Shown piece by piece: positions 1 to 10,975 of a stretch of DNA of 64,000 bases. Each line of letters opens with the position of its first letter. Position 1 is the stretch's first letter. The notes beneath the pieces were generated by a model, which had not been told where the DNA came from, did not search any database, and worked only from the letters and a program-made list of their open reading frames with translations. The position numbers and the translations under genes were made by a program. Location of the stretch: the NCBI GenBank assembly GCA_963575745.1, contig CAUYUJ010002756.1, positions 18,501 through 82,500 on the forward strand, given 5' to 3'. The stretch comes from Prorocentrum cordatum (lineage: Eukaryota > Sar > Dinophyceae > Prorocentrales > Prorocentraceae).

Positions 1-815
1 ATGTCATTCAGGCGACGGATCGTCATCCTGGTGACACTGCTGTGCTCAAAGTCCCTTCTACATCGACGCCGTCCAGGCCCGTAGTCAGAATGTTCCATGT
101 CATTTAGTTGCGGGGAATGCGTTTGTCGACTCGTTAGTTCGGGTGGCCGTTCAGCTCTTTGCTGTCAATCCGTATGGATTTACCAGGCTTTTGCAAGCGG
201 AGGCTGAGGTTCGGCTCATTCGTGAAATATTGCTTCGTGCTACGCTCGAGTCTATCAAGGGTGAGGGGAAAAAGGTTCGGTGCCCTGCTGCTGCTGCTGC
301 TGCTGCCATTCCTGCCACCCCCCGCCTCCTGCGGCTGTGGCCCTTTTTAACCTCAGGCACGTCCTCATGGACTGTGGTAAACGCTGCTCTAGATGTCATG
401 GCTCTGCTGCAGATGCTGGCAAAGATGAATGGTTGACGTCTGAGTGTTTTGAGCTCGAGAGGATTTCTGTGACAACGTTCAGTGTGCCTCGGGGTCGGAC
501 GTTGTACCTTGCTGGGGGGAGGGCCATAGTCCCCATAATATGGTTTGCCACGAAGGTCTGTCTCTCAGGTTTTGTGGACAGCGCGGGTGCCATAGCCAGC
601 CTCAGCTCCGCGGCTTGGCAGGAGTCTGCTGTACCAGGTACGATCCGCCCAGAACTCTCACCAGGGACGTGGAGAGGTTATCCCGACCCCATTTCTCGTG
701 GACTGTGGCTCAAGGTTCTCAGCAAGGCTGCGAAGGCGGCTCGTGGTCATTCTTTTATATAGACTCGCCTTGCGAGTGGTCTCACCTCACCTCATCCTCC
801 TTGCTCCTCTTCCCC
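1..815. other. Unassigned left flank
   Basis: No gene is recognised here. One plus-strand frame (280-762) stays open and contains a Cys/His cluster, CGKRCSRCH, that looks like a small zinc-binding motif, but there is no further support and the frame begins in a GCT microsatellite. It could be a relic of a mobile-element protein; this is a guess. Confidence 0.3.
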
Positions 816-1065
816 TTCTTTCCTCCTCTTCCTCCTCCTCCTCCTCCTCCTCCTCCTCCATCTCCTCCTCCTCCTCCTCCTCCTCCTCCTCCTCCTCCTC
901 CTCCTCCTCCTCCTCCCCTCCGCCTCCTCCGCCTCCTCCTCCTCCTCCTCCCCCTCCTCCTCTATCTCCTCCTCCATCTCCTCCTCATTCTCCTCCCCCT
1001 CCTCCTCCTCTCCTCCTCCTCCTCCTCCTCCTCCTCCTCCTCCATCTCCTCCTCCTGCCTCCTCC
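815..1065 (+). repeat. CCT/CTC triplet tract
   Basis: About 250 bp of nearly pure CCT triplets with scattered interruptions. The long Pro, Ser, Leu, Arg, Glu or Gly homopolymer frames on either strand are artefacts of the triplet repeat and not genes. Confidence 0.95.
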
Positions 1066-1854
1066 TTCCCCTTCCCTCCTGGCGGCGTCTTCCCTCTCCC
1101 CTGCCCCCCGCCCTCCCCGCGACGGGGTGAAAGTCCCCGCCGCTCATGCCTCGGGTTGGCAGCGCGCGGGAGGCCGGACACTCTGCGCCCCGCGTGGCGC
1201 CGGCAGGCAGCCAGCTCGGGCCCGGGGGGCCGCGATAGGGGCGAGTAGCCCATGAGGGGAGCAATCCATGTACACACTGCTCATTTCTACTTCTTCGAAG
1301 GTTCTTTGATTTTTTGGGGGGGCCCAGATCCTGTCATCTCTGATTGCTCTATCCTGGGCCTCTTCCTGGCCACTAGGGGGGCCAGGAGCAAGTAGAAACG
1401 AGCGCAATTAGAAATCAGCACGATTAGAACTGAACGACGTGCACATGTCTTCGGCGAGGCTCCCCGGCGGGACACGTGTAATGCCCGCCCCTGGGCTCTT
1501 CGCCCTCGCCGTCGCCGCCGATTGACCGCCACGATTCGGCCTCGGCGGCTTGGTTCCGCTCTGTCGCAGCATTCTCGGCCGATGCGGGGGTACGCGGAAC
1601 CCCTTCCCGTCTCAGGTCGGTGCCCCGTTTCCCATTTCCAGCGGCCGCCGCCTTGGGCGTCCTCTGCGCCCTCCCGACGCACCCTGCGACGATGGGCCCC
1701 CCCGCGACGATGCGGGCGAGCGAGCGGCCTCCGGCGGGGAGGCCGCCGCGGCTTCTTCGCGTCCAAGTGGCAGAAGAGGCTGGGGCACCTGCTGGAGGGC
1801 CGGCGTAGGCCAGCGGTGCCCGAGATTCCCGAGAAGGAGCGGGCGAGCAGAGGG
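1066..1854. other. GC-rich stretch without recognisable gene
   Basis: GC-rich sequence between two CCT tracts. Frames are open on both strands because of base composition; none shows a recognisable domain. Confidence 0.4.
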
Positions 1855-2140
1855 CCTCCTCCTGCTGCTCCTCCTCCTGCTGCTCCTCCTGCTGCTGCTG
1901 CTCCTCCTCCTCCTCCTCCGCCTCCTCCGCCTCGTCCTCCTCCTCCCCCTCCCCCTCCTCCTCCTCCTCCTCCTCCTCCCTCCTCCTCCTCCCTCCTCCT
2001 CCTCCTCCTCCTCCTCCTCCTCCTCCTCCTCCTCCTCCTCCTCCCCCTCCCCTCCCCCCTCCGCCTCCTCCGCCTTCTCCTCCTTTTCCTCCTCCTCCTC
2101 CTCCTCCTCCTCCTCCTCCTCCTCCCCCTCCGTGAAGCCT
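1855..2140 (+). repeat. CCT/CTG triplet tract
   Basis: Starts with mixed CCT/GCT triplets and becomes pure CCT around 1985-2045 and 2090-2125. Two smaller CCT tracts follow at about 2485-2532 and 2647-2697. Confidence 0.93.
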
Positions 2141-2699
2141 TACGTCCAGGAGGCCTCCCGTGCTGCTGGACCTCCCTCGTCTTCCTCTCTCGCCTTCAGA
2201 GGCTGAGTGGCTTACGCTACGCGATTCTGATTTGTTTGTTCTGTCTGTTTTTTCCGTTCTCTGTTTCCTCCCGTTCTGTGCTTGAAAATCCGTTCGATGT
2301 TTGGATCGTCGTGAAGTGGTTGAGCAAGGACAACTTGGGACTCCCACCTGTCTGGGGGGGCGGGCGTCGTTTAGACGCATCCACATTCGCACGATAGGTC
2401 TCACTTAGCTGAAGATTATGTTGAGTATTGCTGTGTGGTCATGGAGACATTCGGCCCGATATCGCTCCGCCGCTGCCGCCGCCGTCTCCTCCTCCTCCTT
2501 CTCCTCCTCCTCCTTCTCCTCCTCCTCCGCCCGAGGTCACATCACTTTGCGCGCCGCGCAGGCGCATCCGTCGGCGTGAAGCTGCAGGCGGGACCGTCCT
2601 CTGGACTTCTCTCCTGTCCTCTTGGCGGTCCTCTTGTCCGCCGCGTCCCCTTCCTCCTCCTCCTCCTCCTCCTCCTCCTCCTCCTCCTCCTCCTCGCTC

Positions 2700-4688
2700 T
2701 CGAACCCTCGACCCAGGCAGCTGCTTGGCATAGGGGCCACCTCCGAGCACCTGCGCGGCGCCTTCCTCCTCCCCACTGCCTGCTATGGTCACCTCCGCGC
2801 GGCTGCAGTGGCTGCTCCTGGAGCCAGCGCGTGGGCGGCAGGCGCACATCGGGCTCAGCTCGTACGTTGGCAAGGTGGTGATCGTTGTGGAAGACGATCA
2901 ACGGAGAGGAAGCATGCTGCCAAATAGTTTCCAGATGTCTAACAGATGTTACAACTGTGTCTTAAAACATGCTTGAAGCATGTGTCGAATATGTTTCATA
3001 CAATGCAAACACACATTTAATTCAATGATGGGACTGTTCGAGTGTCCATTGTCATGGCATCCACAAGGTCTCTGCCGTGTGGGGCGCGAGCATGAGCAGT
3101 GGTTTCGCTTGCGGGTGGCTGACCCACATCTTCAACAAGCTCCCCACGGTCATCGCCGTAGACCATGGCCACAAGAGCTCGGACAGCAATTGCTACGTGA
3201 GCATTGCGCCCAGACCTGCCCCTGCTGGACGTGCTGACGGTCATCGCGGTCCGCCCGATAACCCAGGGGGCTTTGATCAGTGTGGCAATGATGGTGGTGG
3301 CCCCCTTTGCGGCCTGCGCGTCCTGTGGGTGCTGGCGGGACGATGCGTGGCAATCCGGACCTGACCCATTGAGCGGCGCAGCGACCCATGGAGTTAATGG
3401 GCAGGGAAAAGGAAGCATCGGCATCATGGAGACTTGCTGCCGGGAGTTTCCGTTCCTGCCGGAAGTCTTCAGTGTGCGGCTCACGTTGAGGAGTTGCCAG
3501 CGGTACCGCCCTTCCCCTTCAAGAAGGAGGCCCTGGTGTTTCGCTCAGGTGGCCCAGATGTGGCTGGTACCCTTCTGCAAGAACCGGGCCGTGGTGCCAT
3601 CGATCATGATGAAGCTGATCAAGGTGTTCTTCGCGACTGGGCCTTCGGCGAAACCAAGAAGATTAAGCCATGCCCGTGATGAGAGGTGCTCGTGCGCGTA
3701 CCAGCAGGGGACTTTGGTCGAACCATCTGGATCTCAATTGCACAAAATGAGATCGGACTGTTTTTACGCGTCCGCGGCGCAGCATAATAGTTTGATATGC
3801 TACATGGAAAAATTGAACATGGCCGACGATCACACATTGTTCGACACTGGTGTGGGAGTTGTGTCTACACCGACGGCATGTCACCAACGATTGGGGATCT
3901 ACAAATGTGTGTTATTCAGACAGCTCCAAAAATGTGAATGGCAAATTCGTCTAGTGTCTCTCGATCTCGATGCCACATGGGCCACCCATGTGAGAGGAAA
4001 CGTCATCTGGTTGCATTCGACGGTGCAGCTTGGGCTCTGCAGACACGCATGTGCATCACTGGCTGCTTCTGTTCAGCTGTGCTGTCGCGCGTCTCCGCCG
4101 CCGCCCAGTGGTGGGGAAGGTGCTCTGGGGAAGCGGGGCAGTGCTGGTTGGGCCAGGGCGGGGGGGAGGGTCCACGAGCCCCCAACCACGCGTCCGGATA
4201 TCGGCATCACCTTACTGCGCAAAGTGGAGCAGTGCAGGCCGCAACGCCGATCCAAAACATGGACGTCTGTTGGGCTCGATGTGCAGGTGGATCCCCACTA
4301 TTGTTTCGGAAAAATCGCAGCGAGTGGAACGCAATAGGAGGCCCGATACACAGACACATACACACACAGGCTCACACATTAATCAACCGTTGCCCAAGAC
4401 GTTGGCGGATATCATCGAGCCGTCGTGTCATGCGCAGTCCGCGTGTTTTCCGCTCCAAGCGCTTCAGTCGGGTAATCAGGCATGAGAAGCGCCATGCCCG
4501 TAGATCCGAGCGTCGGCAGCTACCTATGCCTGTTTCGCTGTGAGCCGTGGACGGGTCAGCGTTCAGGCGCTTGATCCGTCGCCACTGGGCGCCTACCCTC
4601 GTGTGTCAAGGGTTGCGGGGTAGGTGCAGCCCGCTGGCAAGTGCTCTGTGGCAGCGATCCCGTTATTGTGCCCAATTAGTTGACTAAG
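2700..4688. other. Unassigned region with possible coding relic
   Basis: No gene is recognised. Short stretches look protein-like on the plus strand in different frames: around 3080-3200 (FACGWLTHIFNKLPTVIAV) and around 3555-3660 (QMWLVPFCKNRAVVPSIMMK). No domain was identified, no splice structure could be built, and the frames do not join. It may be a decayed gene, or shadow frames of an unrecognised minus-strand exon. Confidence 0.3.
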
Positions 4689-4718
4689 TGTGTGTGTGTG
4701 TGCGTGTGTGTGTGTGTG
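4689..4718 (+). repeat. (GT)n microsatellite
   Basis: About 30 bp of GT dinucleotides with one interruption. Confidence 0.9.
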
Positions 4719-5892
4719 TTCAAGCAGGCGCACGTAGCCCGAGGAGCGTGGAGTAGGACCTTGCGCTGTGACCAGTGAGACGCTTTGGGCCCCTCACTGC
4801 TGCGCTCGAGGTCCTTCGAGAGGCTCCGTCACGGTCCCCTCAGCGGGGAAACTCTGCGCGGACTCGCGGCGGAAGCGCGTCTGCTCTGCCGCTCGAGTGA
4901 GCGACTGACTCCTGCAGCACGCTTGTCATCAGACGCCTTCGGTTGGCCAGGTATTCCGCAAAGGCTGGCGGCGCCACTCTCCTCGCGTACTTGCGTGAAC
5001 GCTCCCCTCGCCGTCGGTCGCCCTCCTCCTTCTCCTCTCCCTGCTTTCCCTCGCCGCCGCCCTGCCTGTCCTCGCCCTTCGCCCCCCCTGCCGCAGGAGG
5101 TCTACTCCGCCCCCTCCGAGATCCGCCCCGTGCGCCCGGTGCCGCGCCGCCGCCGCCACGCCGACACGCCTCGCCGCTTCTTCGCCTCGCCTTCCTCTCG
5201 AAGCGCTCCTCCTCGGAGGAGGGAAAGGTGCCCATACCGCTGCCCTCCCCTCGCTTTCCCCTTTCTGGGCCTCCTGGGAGGCCCTCGTCGCCGCCGCTGG
5301 ATTCGCCTCGAAGGCCTCCTGGTTGGAACCCACTCCGGGAGAGGTCCGGGGAGCAGCGGTACCGGTACCTTCCTGGCTTCCCCAGCTTCATCTTTCTCGA
5401 AGTGCTCTTCCTGTTTCCACCTCCGCGCCTCTCGATCGATGTCAGGTCGGCTTTGACAGTCCAGGCGTCTGCTTCTTCACGCATCTTTGCTGGCCGCCAG
5501 GGGCCAGCGAGCCTACTCGTCGCCACGGCTGGTTCTGGTTCGGAAGGTCCTCTTGAGGGTCGTCGTCGTCGTCGTCGTCGTCGTCGTCTGGCCAGGATGT
5601 TCTGTGGGATGGACTTTGGTGGATGGGGGCTCCTGGGGCAAGCTGCGATGGACAGAGCTTCGGAGCACCACCCCTGGATGGTGTGTGGTGACGCTGCGGG
5701 CCCTCTGGCGAAACAGATGCCAGGAGGCACGCAACAGAGCATGAGATAATGCAGAAAGCCTTTGCCAGACGACCGTCAGCGCGATCTTCACAATTTGTCA
5801 CCCCACGGGGGCGGCGTCGGATCCAAGATATTGGCACCGGCTGAAGTCCGACTTCTCAAAATCATGTTTGCCAGCGTGGACCTCAAACAGTG
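4719..5892. other. C-rich stretch without recognisable gene
   Basis: C-rich, with a (GTC)n microsatellite at about 5558-5590. Open frames on both strands look compositional. No domain seen. Confidence 0.4.
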
Positions 5893-6100
5893 GGTTTGTA
5901 CACTGCATGCACAAGCTATGTGGGGGCAGCAATGTGGTGCAATCTGTGTGATGTCGTGCAAGCAACGTGCTGCGAGCTATTTGGTAGAAACAAGGCGGTT
6001 CAATCTGCGCGGTGTCAGCTACAAGGTGGAAGCCATGTGGTGCAAGCTATGTGGTCTGAAGCATTGTGGCGAGCCTATGTCGTGCAAGCTACGAAGTGAA
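5893..6100 (+). repeat. Degenerate tandem repeat, GTGGTGCAAGCTATG type
   Basis: Roughly ten imperfect units of about 18-21 bp built on ATGTGGTGCAAGCTATGT. The same unit forms a longer array at 34825-35175 and a short one at about 49050-49160. Confidence 0.85.
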
Positions 6101-6128
6101 CGCGGAGTGGTGGAAGAGATTTTGTGAA

Positions 6129-6325
6129 AGCCAAAGTCGGCGGCGAGCGAGGGGGGAAGGTTGAGAAGGGGCGGGCCTTTTCAGAAGGCTCGGAAGTTCC
6201 CCAGCCCTTCCCCCACGACGCAGAAAACCTTTCAGAAGGCGCGAGATCTCCCGAGAAGCCCCGCGGCCTTCTGGGCAGGCCTTCTCTTTCTCACTTCCCC
6301 GCCCCTTTCTCGCCGCCGGCAGGTG
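6129..6325. mobile_element. GAGAAGGCC fold-back element, copy A
   Basis: About 190 bp with inverted ends (GGCGGCGAGCGAGGGG at the left, its near complement before 6325). The inside is built of short self-complementary AGAAGGCCTTCT modules. Similar copies lie at about 32333-32536, 33690-33895, 53245-53450 and 54880-55070. No coding capacity; a non-autonomous fold-back or MITE-like family is inferred. Confidence 0.7.
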
Positions 6326-6496
6326 GTGGCGCACGAATCAAGCAGTCGCGAAGCGTCCTCGCTCGCCTATAGGCCCACCAAAGAAAGAACCCCTTGTGGT
6401 GTGCGCGAAATCTTCTCAGAACATCTCTGGCTGGGAGGGCCTTGTTTTCACACATTGGGCTTATGTTATGAGCACATCGTTTATGCTCTTAGAATG

Positions 6497-6648
6497 AGCA
6501 GGGCTGGACCTAAAGGGTGTTTTTGGTGATTTCGTGGGCCGTTTTCGTTTCGATTTTCGTTTTGCGGACAAGGCGGACTCGAGACAAGCGCGAAGGAAAA
6601 CGAAAACACAACGAGCACGAAACACACCGTTGTAGGTTCAGCCCTGCT
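6497..6648. mobile_element. Possible small terminal-inverted-repeat element
   Basis: The ends AGCAGGGCTGGACCTAAAGG (6497) and the near complement ending ...TTCAGCCCTGCT (6648) form imperfect terminal inverted repeats around 100 bp of unique sequence. A similar 20-bp sequence (TTTATGCTCTTAGAA and TTTATGGTCTTAGAA) lies directly on both sides. Only one copy is seen in the window. Confidence 0.45.
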
Positions 6649-6928
6649 AAGAACATTGTTTATGGTCTTAGAACATTCGGAGTTCTAGGAACACTCTGTG
6701 GTAGGTCTGCAGGACTGCCGGGGACAGGTCGGCCCACTTGCTCGCCGCCGGCAGGCGGCGGCGCACGCGTCGTGCCGACGAGGCGGCGACGGGCGGCCGA
6801 CGGGCAGCACGGCCGGCGCGCGCCCGGAGAGCCGCCGGCCGGCGCCAACCGGGGCGGCGTCGGCTCGGGGCTGCCGCGAGGCGGCCGCCGGGCGGCGACG
6901 CGGCGAAAGCGACGCGGCGGCGAGAGTG

Positions 6929-7122
6929 TCGGGGGCGGCAGCGAGGGGGGCGATGACTCGGGGGGGGGGCATATCATGGTGGGGGCCATGATAGTTCCTC
7001 AGATTTCATGGCGCCTCCTCTTATGCCATGACGTCCCTGGCCCCCCCGCCGGGCCGCGCACGTGCCGCCGGTCATGATTTGCACCCCCCCCTCTTGGACA
7101 CCCCCCTCTTGGCCGCTCCCGA
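6929..7122 (+). repeat. Dispersed 195-bp repeat, copy 1
   Basis: Aligns with 60372-60567 in the same orientation over its whole length with few differences. It includes a purine-rich start, a palindromic ATCATGG...CCATGAT motif and a C-rich tail with CTCTTGGACACCCCCCTCTT. No coding capacity recognised. Confidence 0.9.
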
Positions 7123-7592
7123 GAGTGCTGGATGCCACCACACCACTCTAGCCCCTTCTTCCACAGCTAAGCAGCTTGAGCAGCAGCATAAGAACACCAG
7201 GATCCAGACTGTTGCGAGGGCTGTTGGTGAAGCCCGCCCCAACCCTGGTTCAGAGGCCTTCTCGAGTCAGGCAGGGCCTCTGGTGGGAGCTCAGTTTCAA
7301 AACTCTGAACAGCAAGGACCACCTCACCCACAACCAGGTCCATTGCTGCAGGCAGGTTTTTGGTGGGTGCGCCCCCGGCGAGCGCACGCTTGGCGATTCG
7401 AGCGGGCGGTAATGGGCACGAGCGAACGAAGCCGCGCCCAGACGGCGCATTGGCAGATTCACTGATAGCACATGCGATCGTGAAAGATGCAAGGCTCAAG
7501 CGTGCAAGCGCGCGAGCATCGCCGGGCCTCGGAATGCAGTGCACTAGCATGCTGGTGCTGCGCGAGGGTGGTAATGGGGGGTGATTGAAATA

Positions 7593-7690
7593 GGGGATGA
7601 AGAAAAGGGCCCTAAAGGGGCCCTTTTGGGCCCCTGCTGGCTCCAAAAGGGGCCCCAGCGGGCCCCTTTAGGGCCCTCTTCTTCATCCCC
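7593..7690. repeat. Long GC-rich inverted repeat (hairpin)
   Basis: The left arm GGGGATGAAGAAAAGGGCCC and the following TAAAGGGGCCC are matched by the complement at the right end, giving a stem of about 31 bp with one mismatch. The loop itself carries a second GGGGCCCC palindrome. Not a typical terminator setting in a nuclear genome; possible fold-back relic. Confidence 0.85.
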
Positions 7691-8094
7691 CGTTTGGCCC
7701 ACCCCCCATGACCACCCGTCCGAGCGCTCGGCTATACGTAAGAGTGACCTTTCGCCGGAGTGACCTGTGTTGCGGGCACACGGGGGCCCCTACAAGACGG
7801 AACGCGGTGCGATCGCAGCGGCTTGCGCGCTCAGGTTCGGCCTCCCCGCGGCCCCCGAAAGTCGCGCACTCAAGGTCACTCACCCTTGCCCAGGGTCACT
7901 CTTGCGTGTAGCCGAGGCGACGAGGCGGCCACGGGCGGTGACAGGGCGAAGTCCCCCAAAACGCCAGCCAGTTAAGGAAGGAAGACGGCTATGACGCCTC
8001 ATTGCGCGCACTGCTTGGGGAATTGTTCCCCGCATCCTGGGGTGGGGTTCTTATTCATGTGACGCCTCTGCCTCCTCATGCTCCCGCTTTCTCC

Positions 8095-8335
8095 CTGTCA
8101 CTTTCCGACTCATACACTCTTACTCAGACTCAAGCGCATTCAGACTCATTCGTATTCATACCACACACACACTCAGATTCATTGATATGCCGACAAGCTC
8201 ATATCCACTCACATTCTGACTCATAAACGGACCACTCAAACTCTGATCCGCCACTCTCGGACTCACTTATTCTCAGGCTCGCTTGCAAATCCACTCATAC
8301 TCAGCCTGGTCATACACTTCATCATACGGCCAGAT
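8095..8335 (+). repeat. Degenerate minisatellite, ACTCAGACTCATTC type
   Basis: Imperfect units of about 10-13 bp (ACTCA + TACTCAGA variants). Confidence 0.75.
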
Positions 8336-8652
8336 CGCTCGCACTCTGGCCCAATCACACTCAGGATGCTTGCACGAAAGAAAGCAAAGACATTCGAACA
8401 CATTCCAAACACTTATGTCTGTTTTTCAATGCTGGCCTCTTTGGCTGACCCCAATACCATCGAAAAACCTTCACGATGGCTCCAGGACGGCCTTGGGGGA
8501 TCGTCGCGAGGTGACCACGCTACGTCGGCCGCTGGAAAATAACACGGAAACCACCGATACCGCTTGGAAGCACAGGAATTCCAAGAATCCGGGGCCCAGC
8601 GCTTTTACTGAGTGCTCAAACCACAAAGAATGGGTATTGGGTATTCGAAGGG

Positions 8653-8704
8653 TCCGTAGCCATTTTGGCTCAAACCGTGTTGTCTCAAGCCGTTTTGGCC
8701 TAAG
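8653..8704 (+). other. Genomic spliced-leader relic, SL plus two relict SLs
   Basis: Bases 8654-8673 read CCGTAGCCATTTTGGCTCAA, the dinoflagellate SL lacking only its final G (A here). Two tandem degraded 15-mers follow: CCGTGTTGTCTCAAG (8675-8689) and CCGTTTTGGCCTAAG (8690-8704). Each resembles SL bases 8-22 (CCATTTTGGCTCAAG). In dinoflagellates this pattern marks a reverse-transcribed, trans-spliced mRNA returned to the genome (known relict-SL biology). Two relicts imply repeated rounds of transcription, trans-splicing and retroposition. The downstream intronless frame is the likely cargo. Confidence 0.9.
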
Positions 8705-8886
8705 TATTGCTTTGATCGTCTCGGCACCTGGGCCGCGACTATTGTTTAATATGCTGTGGGCGGCGAGTGGGCGCAACCATTGCGACACATGGCATTTTAT
8801 TGCCACTGTTTGCTGACGGGTGTGGTAGCAACCGTCCTCCTGAGTTTGATTATGTCAAACATGTCCTGCTGTGCAAAGTACAACGA

Positions 8887-10170
8887 ATGATCCGTTACTG
8901 CCCGTTCCGTCTGAGGGCGGCACTGAGTTGCGCCCGCCATTGGCCTTGCCATGTGAAGGTTGCACCATGTGGTGGCAGGCGGCTCTGGACACCGTTGTCT
9001 TCGTTCGTCAGTTCCTGGAGGGGGCCACCAAGCGGACCTACATTCAGCGAAGCCCTTGCAGTACACAGCGCAAAGACAGAAGCAGATCCTTCGGCGCGGC
9101 ATTATACATACGCTGTGCGCGGGCGGCGGACCGGACTTTGGTACATTGGTTCCAGAAAATGTCCCGACACTGTTTCTTCACCAGAAGCGGACACGCAATA
9201 CATGGGTTCCCCAACGGATTCGCAGTTCAAGCAAGAGCGGAAAGATAAGATTGTATTGACAAAGCACAGCAGGCACGTTGATGCTTTGCAGGCGGAGTGC
9301 TTCCTCCATGAATTTTATAATGTCGCTGAAAACAGTGAGTTCGCCAACCAGGCAAGGCAGACCTCCACTAGTTTCAGTCGCCAGGGAACGCGGCACACCG
9401 AAGAGACAAAGCAAAAGATGAGCCAGGCTACGCGAGGAAGGCCCAAAAGCGAGGAAACGAAGCAAAGGATGAGTGAGGCCAAGCGTGGCGACAAGCACCC
9501 CTTTTTCGGCAAGCACCACACTGAAGAAGCCAAGCAGAGGATGAGTGAGGCCAAGCGTGGCGACAAGCACCCCTTCTTCGGCAAGCGCCACACTGAAGAG
9601 GCCAAGCAAAGGATAAGTGAGGCTCTGCGAGGGAGGCCCCACAGCGAGGAAACGAAGCAAAGGATGAGCGAGGCTAAGCGAGGAAGGTCCAGAAGCGAAG
9701 AGACGAAGCAAAGGATGAGCGAGGCCAAGCGTGGCGACAAGCACCCCTTTTTCGGCAAGCACCACACTGAAGAGGCCAAGCAAAGGATGAGCGAGGCCAA
9801 GCGTGGCGACAAGCACCCCTTCTTCGGCAAGCGCCACACTGAAGAGGCCAAGCAAAGGATACGTGAGGCTCTGCGAGGGAGGCCCCAAAGCGAGGAAGCG
9901 AAGCAAAGGATGAGCGAGGCTAAAAGGTCCAGAAGCGAAGAGACGAAGCAAAGGATGAGCGAGGCCAAGTGTGGCGACAAGCACCCCTTTTTCGGCAAGC
10001 ACCACACTGAAGAGGCCAAGCAAAGGATAAGTGAGGCTAGGCCTGGTAAGTGCCACACTGCAGATGCAAAGCACAAGATGAGCGAGGCTTTGTGCGGAAG
10101 ACCCAAGAGTGAGGAGGCGAATCAAAGGTTGAGCGAGGGTTTTGCGCAGAAGAGGCCAAGCAAAGGATGA
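8887..10170 (+). CDS. GIY-YIG-like protein with NUMOD3 repeat array (retrogene candidate)
   Basis: Intronless frame; the first in-frame ATG at 8887 gives 427 aa, and the frame is open upstream to 8767. About residues 70-150 resemble a GIY-YIG endonuclease fold: HYTYAVRGRRTGLWYIGSR, then a PEADTQYMGS segment and EALxxE-like DALQAECFLHEFYN, ending in FANQARQTSTSF. From about residue 160 to the end there are 13 copies of an 11-residue NUMOD3-type helix, (H/S)xEExKQRMSEA, alternating with RGRPxS or RGDKHPFFGK linkers. NUMOD3 is a DNA-binding module of phage and organelle homing endonucleases. At DNA level an approx. 80-codon block (about 9490-9720) is tandemly repeated at 9724-9960. SL relics just upstream and the lack of introns suggest an mRNA-derived copy. 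The frame breaks near 10130. Activity and targets are unknown. Confidence 0.75.
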   Translation: MIRYCPFRLRAALSCARHWPCHVKVAPCGGRRLWTPLSSFVSSWRGPPSGPTFSEALAVHSAKTEADPSARHYTYAVRGRRTGLWYIGSRKCPDTVSSPEADTQYMGSPTDSQFKQERKDKIVLTKHSRHVDALQAECFLHEFYNVAENSEFANQARQTSTSFSRQGTRHTEETKQKMSQATRGRPKSEETKQRMSEAKRGDKHPFFGKHHTEEAKQRMSEAKRGDKHPFFGKRHTEEAKQRISEALRGRPHSEETKQRMSEAKRGRSRSEETKQRMSEAKRGDKHPFFGKHHTEEAKQRMSEAKRGDKHPFFGKRHTEEAKQRIREALRGRPQSEEAKQRMSEAKRSRSEETKQRMSEAKCGDKHPFFGKHHTEEAKQRISEARPGKCHTADAKHKMSEALCGRPKSEEANQRLSEGFAQKRPSKG

Positions 10171-10660
10171 GCGAGGCTATGCGTGGGGGTAGACACCCTT
10201 TGTTCGGCAAACGCCACACTGAAGAGAGAAAGCAAAAGATGAGCCAGGCTACGCGAGGAAGGCCCAAAAGCGAGAAAACGCAGCAAAGATTGAGCGAGGC
10301 CTTGCGCGGAAGACCTAAGAATGAGGAGGCGAAGCAAAGGATGAGCGAGGCCAAGAGTGGCAACCTGCACCCTTTCTTCTCCACCACGCTGAAGAGGCCA
10401 AGCAAAGGATAAGTGAGGCTACGCATCGCGATTGACACCCTTTTGTCGGCAGGCACCACACTGGAGAGGCAACTTACAGGATAATTGAGGTTTTGCGCGG
10501 AAGCCCCAAGAGCGAAGAGACGAAGCAAAGAGTCAATGAGGCTACGCGTGGCGACCATCACCCCTTCTTCGACAAATGCCACACTCAAGATAGAAAATAA
10601 TAGATGGGTGAGGCTACGCGTGGGAATAGACGCCCTTATTCCTCCCTTCTTCTTTATAAA
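10171..10660 (+). pseudogene. Frameshifted continuation of the NUMOD3 array
   Basis: NUMOD3-type units continue after the stop at 10168 in another frame: MSEAMRGGRHPLFGKRHTEE, then KQKMSQATRGRPKSE and EEAKQRMSEAKSG. Further frameshifts and stops follow to about 10660, with the DNA motif still visible (GATAAGTGAGGCTACGC). The intact ancestor was therefore longer by at least six units. Confidence 0.8.
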
Positions 10661-10784
10661 TAATTCCTCCCTGTCGCACCCCCAGACGTGTCCGTAGAGC
10701 TGACCTGGCGTCTTCACCATCTGTGACCCTCAAGCTTGAAATTTGTTGGGGGTATCTTGCAACGTCGCTGATGTGTCTTGAGTT

Positions 10785-10975
10785 TTTCCCCAATCAGAGC
10801 TTGCCTCTGTAAGGGTCCTAGGGGATTCATATGGTTAGGTGAGGTTCGTCGCCGATTTCGGTGGCCGGGCCGGTTCCCCCGGTGCGCGGGTGCCCGGGTG
10901 CCCAGGGGTGCAAGGGTGCCCAGGGGTGCCCAGAGGTGCCGGGCGGTGCCCAGGTGCCCGGGTGTTCTATCGCCC
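10785..10975 (+). repeat. Dispersed repeat (CCCCAATCAG type), copy 1
   Basis: TTTTCCCCAATCAGAGCTTG followed by GTAAGGGTCCTA and a CGCCGATTTCGGTGGCCGG module. It aligns with 19765-19985, where the CGCCGACTTAAGTAGGCGGCCGG module occurs twice. Here the tail degenerates into GGTGCCCAGG units. Confidence 0.75.

Larger units (their letters stand above)
7123..8652. other. Unassigned region
   Basis: No gene is recognised. It holds a palindrome (7593-7690) and a degenerate ACTCATACTCAGA minisatellite (about 8095-8335). Frames around 7150-7470 are open on both strands without a known domain. Confidence 0.4.

Noticed and set aside
7593-7690. Transcription terminator
   Set aside because: The hairpin resembles a factor-independent terminator in shape only; there is no neighbouring gene end and such terminators are not expected in this nuclear genome.
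9178-10720. Long minus-strand frames with repeats such as AHPLLRLF
   Set aside because: They are the antisense of the NUMOD3 coding repeat; the plus strand gives a recognisable family and carries the SL relic.
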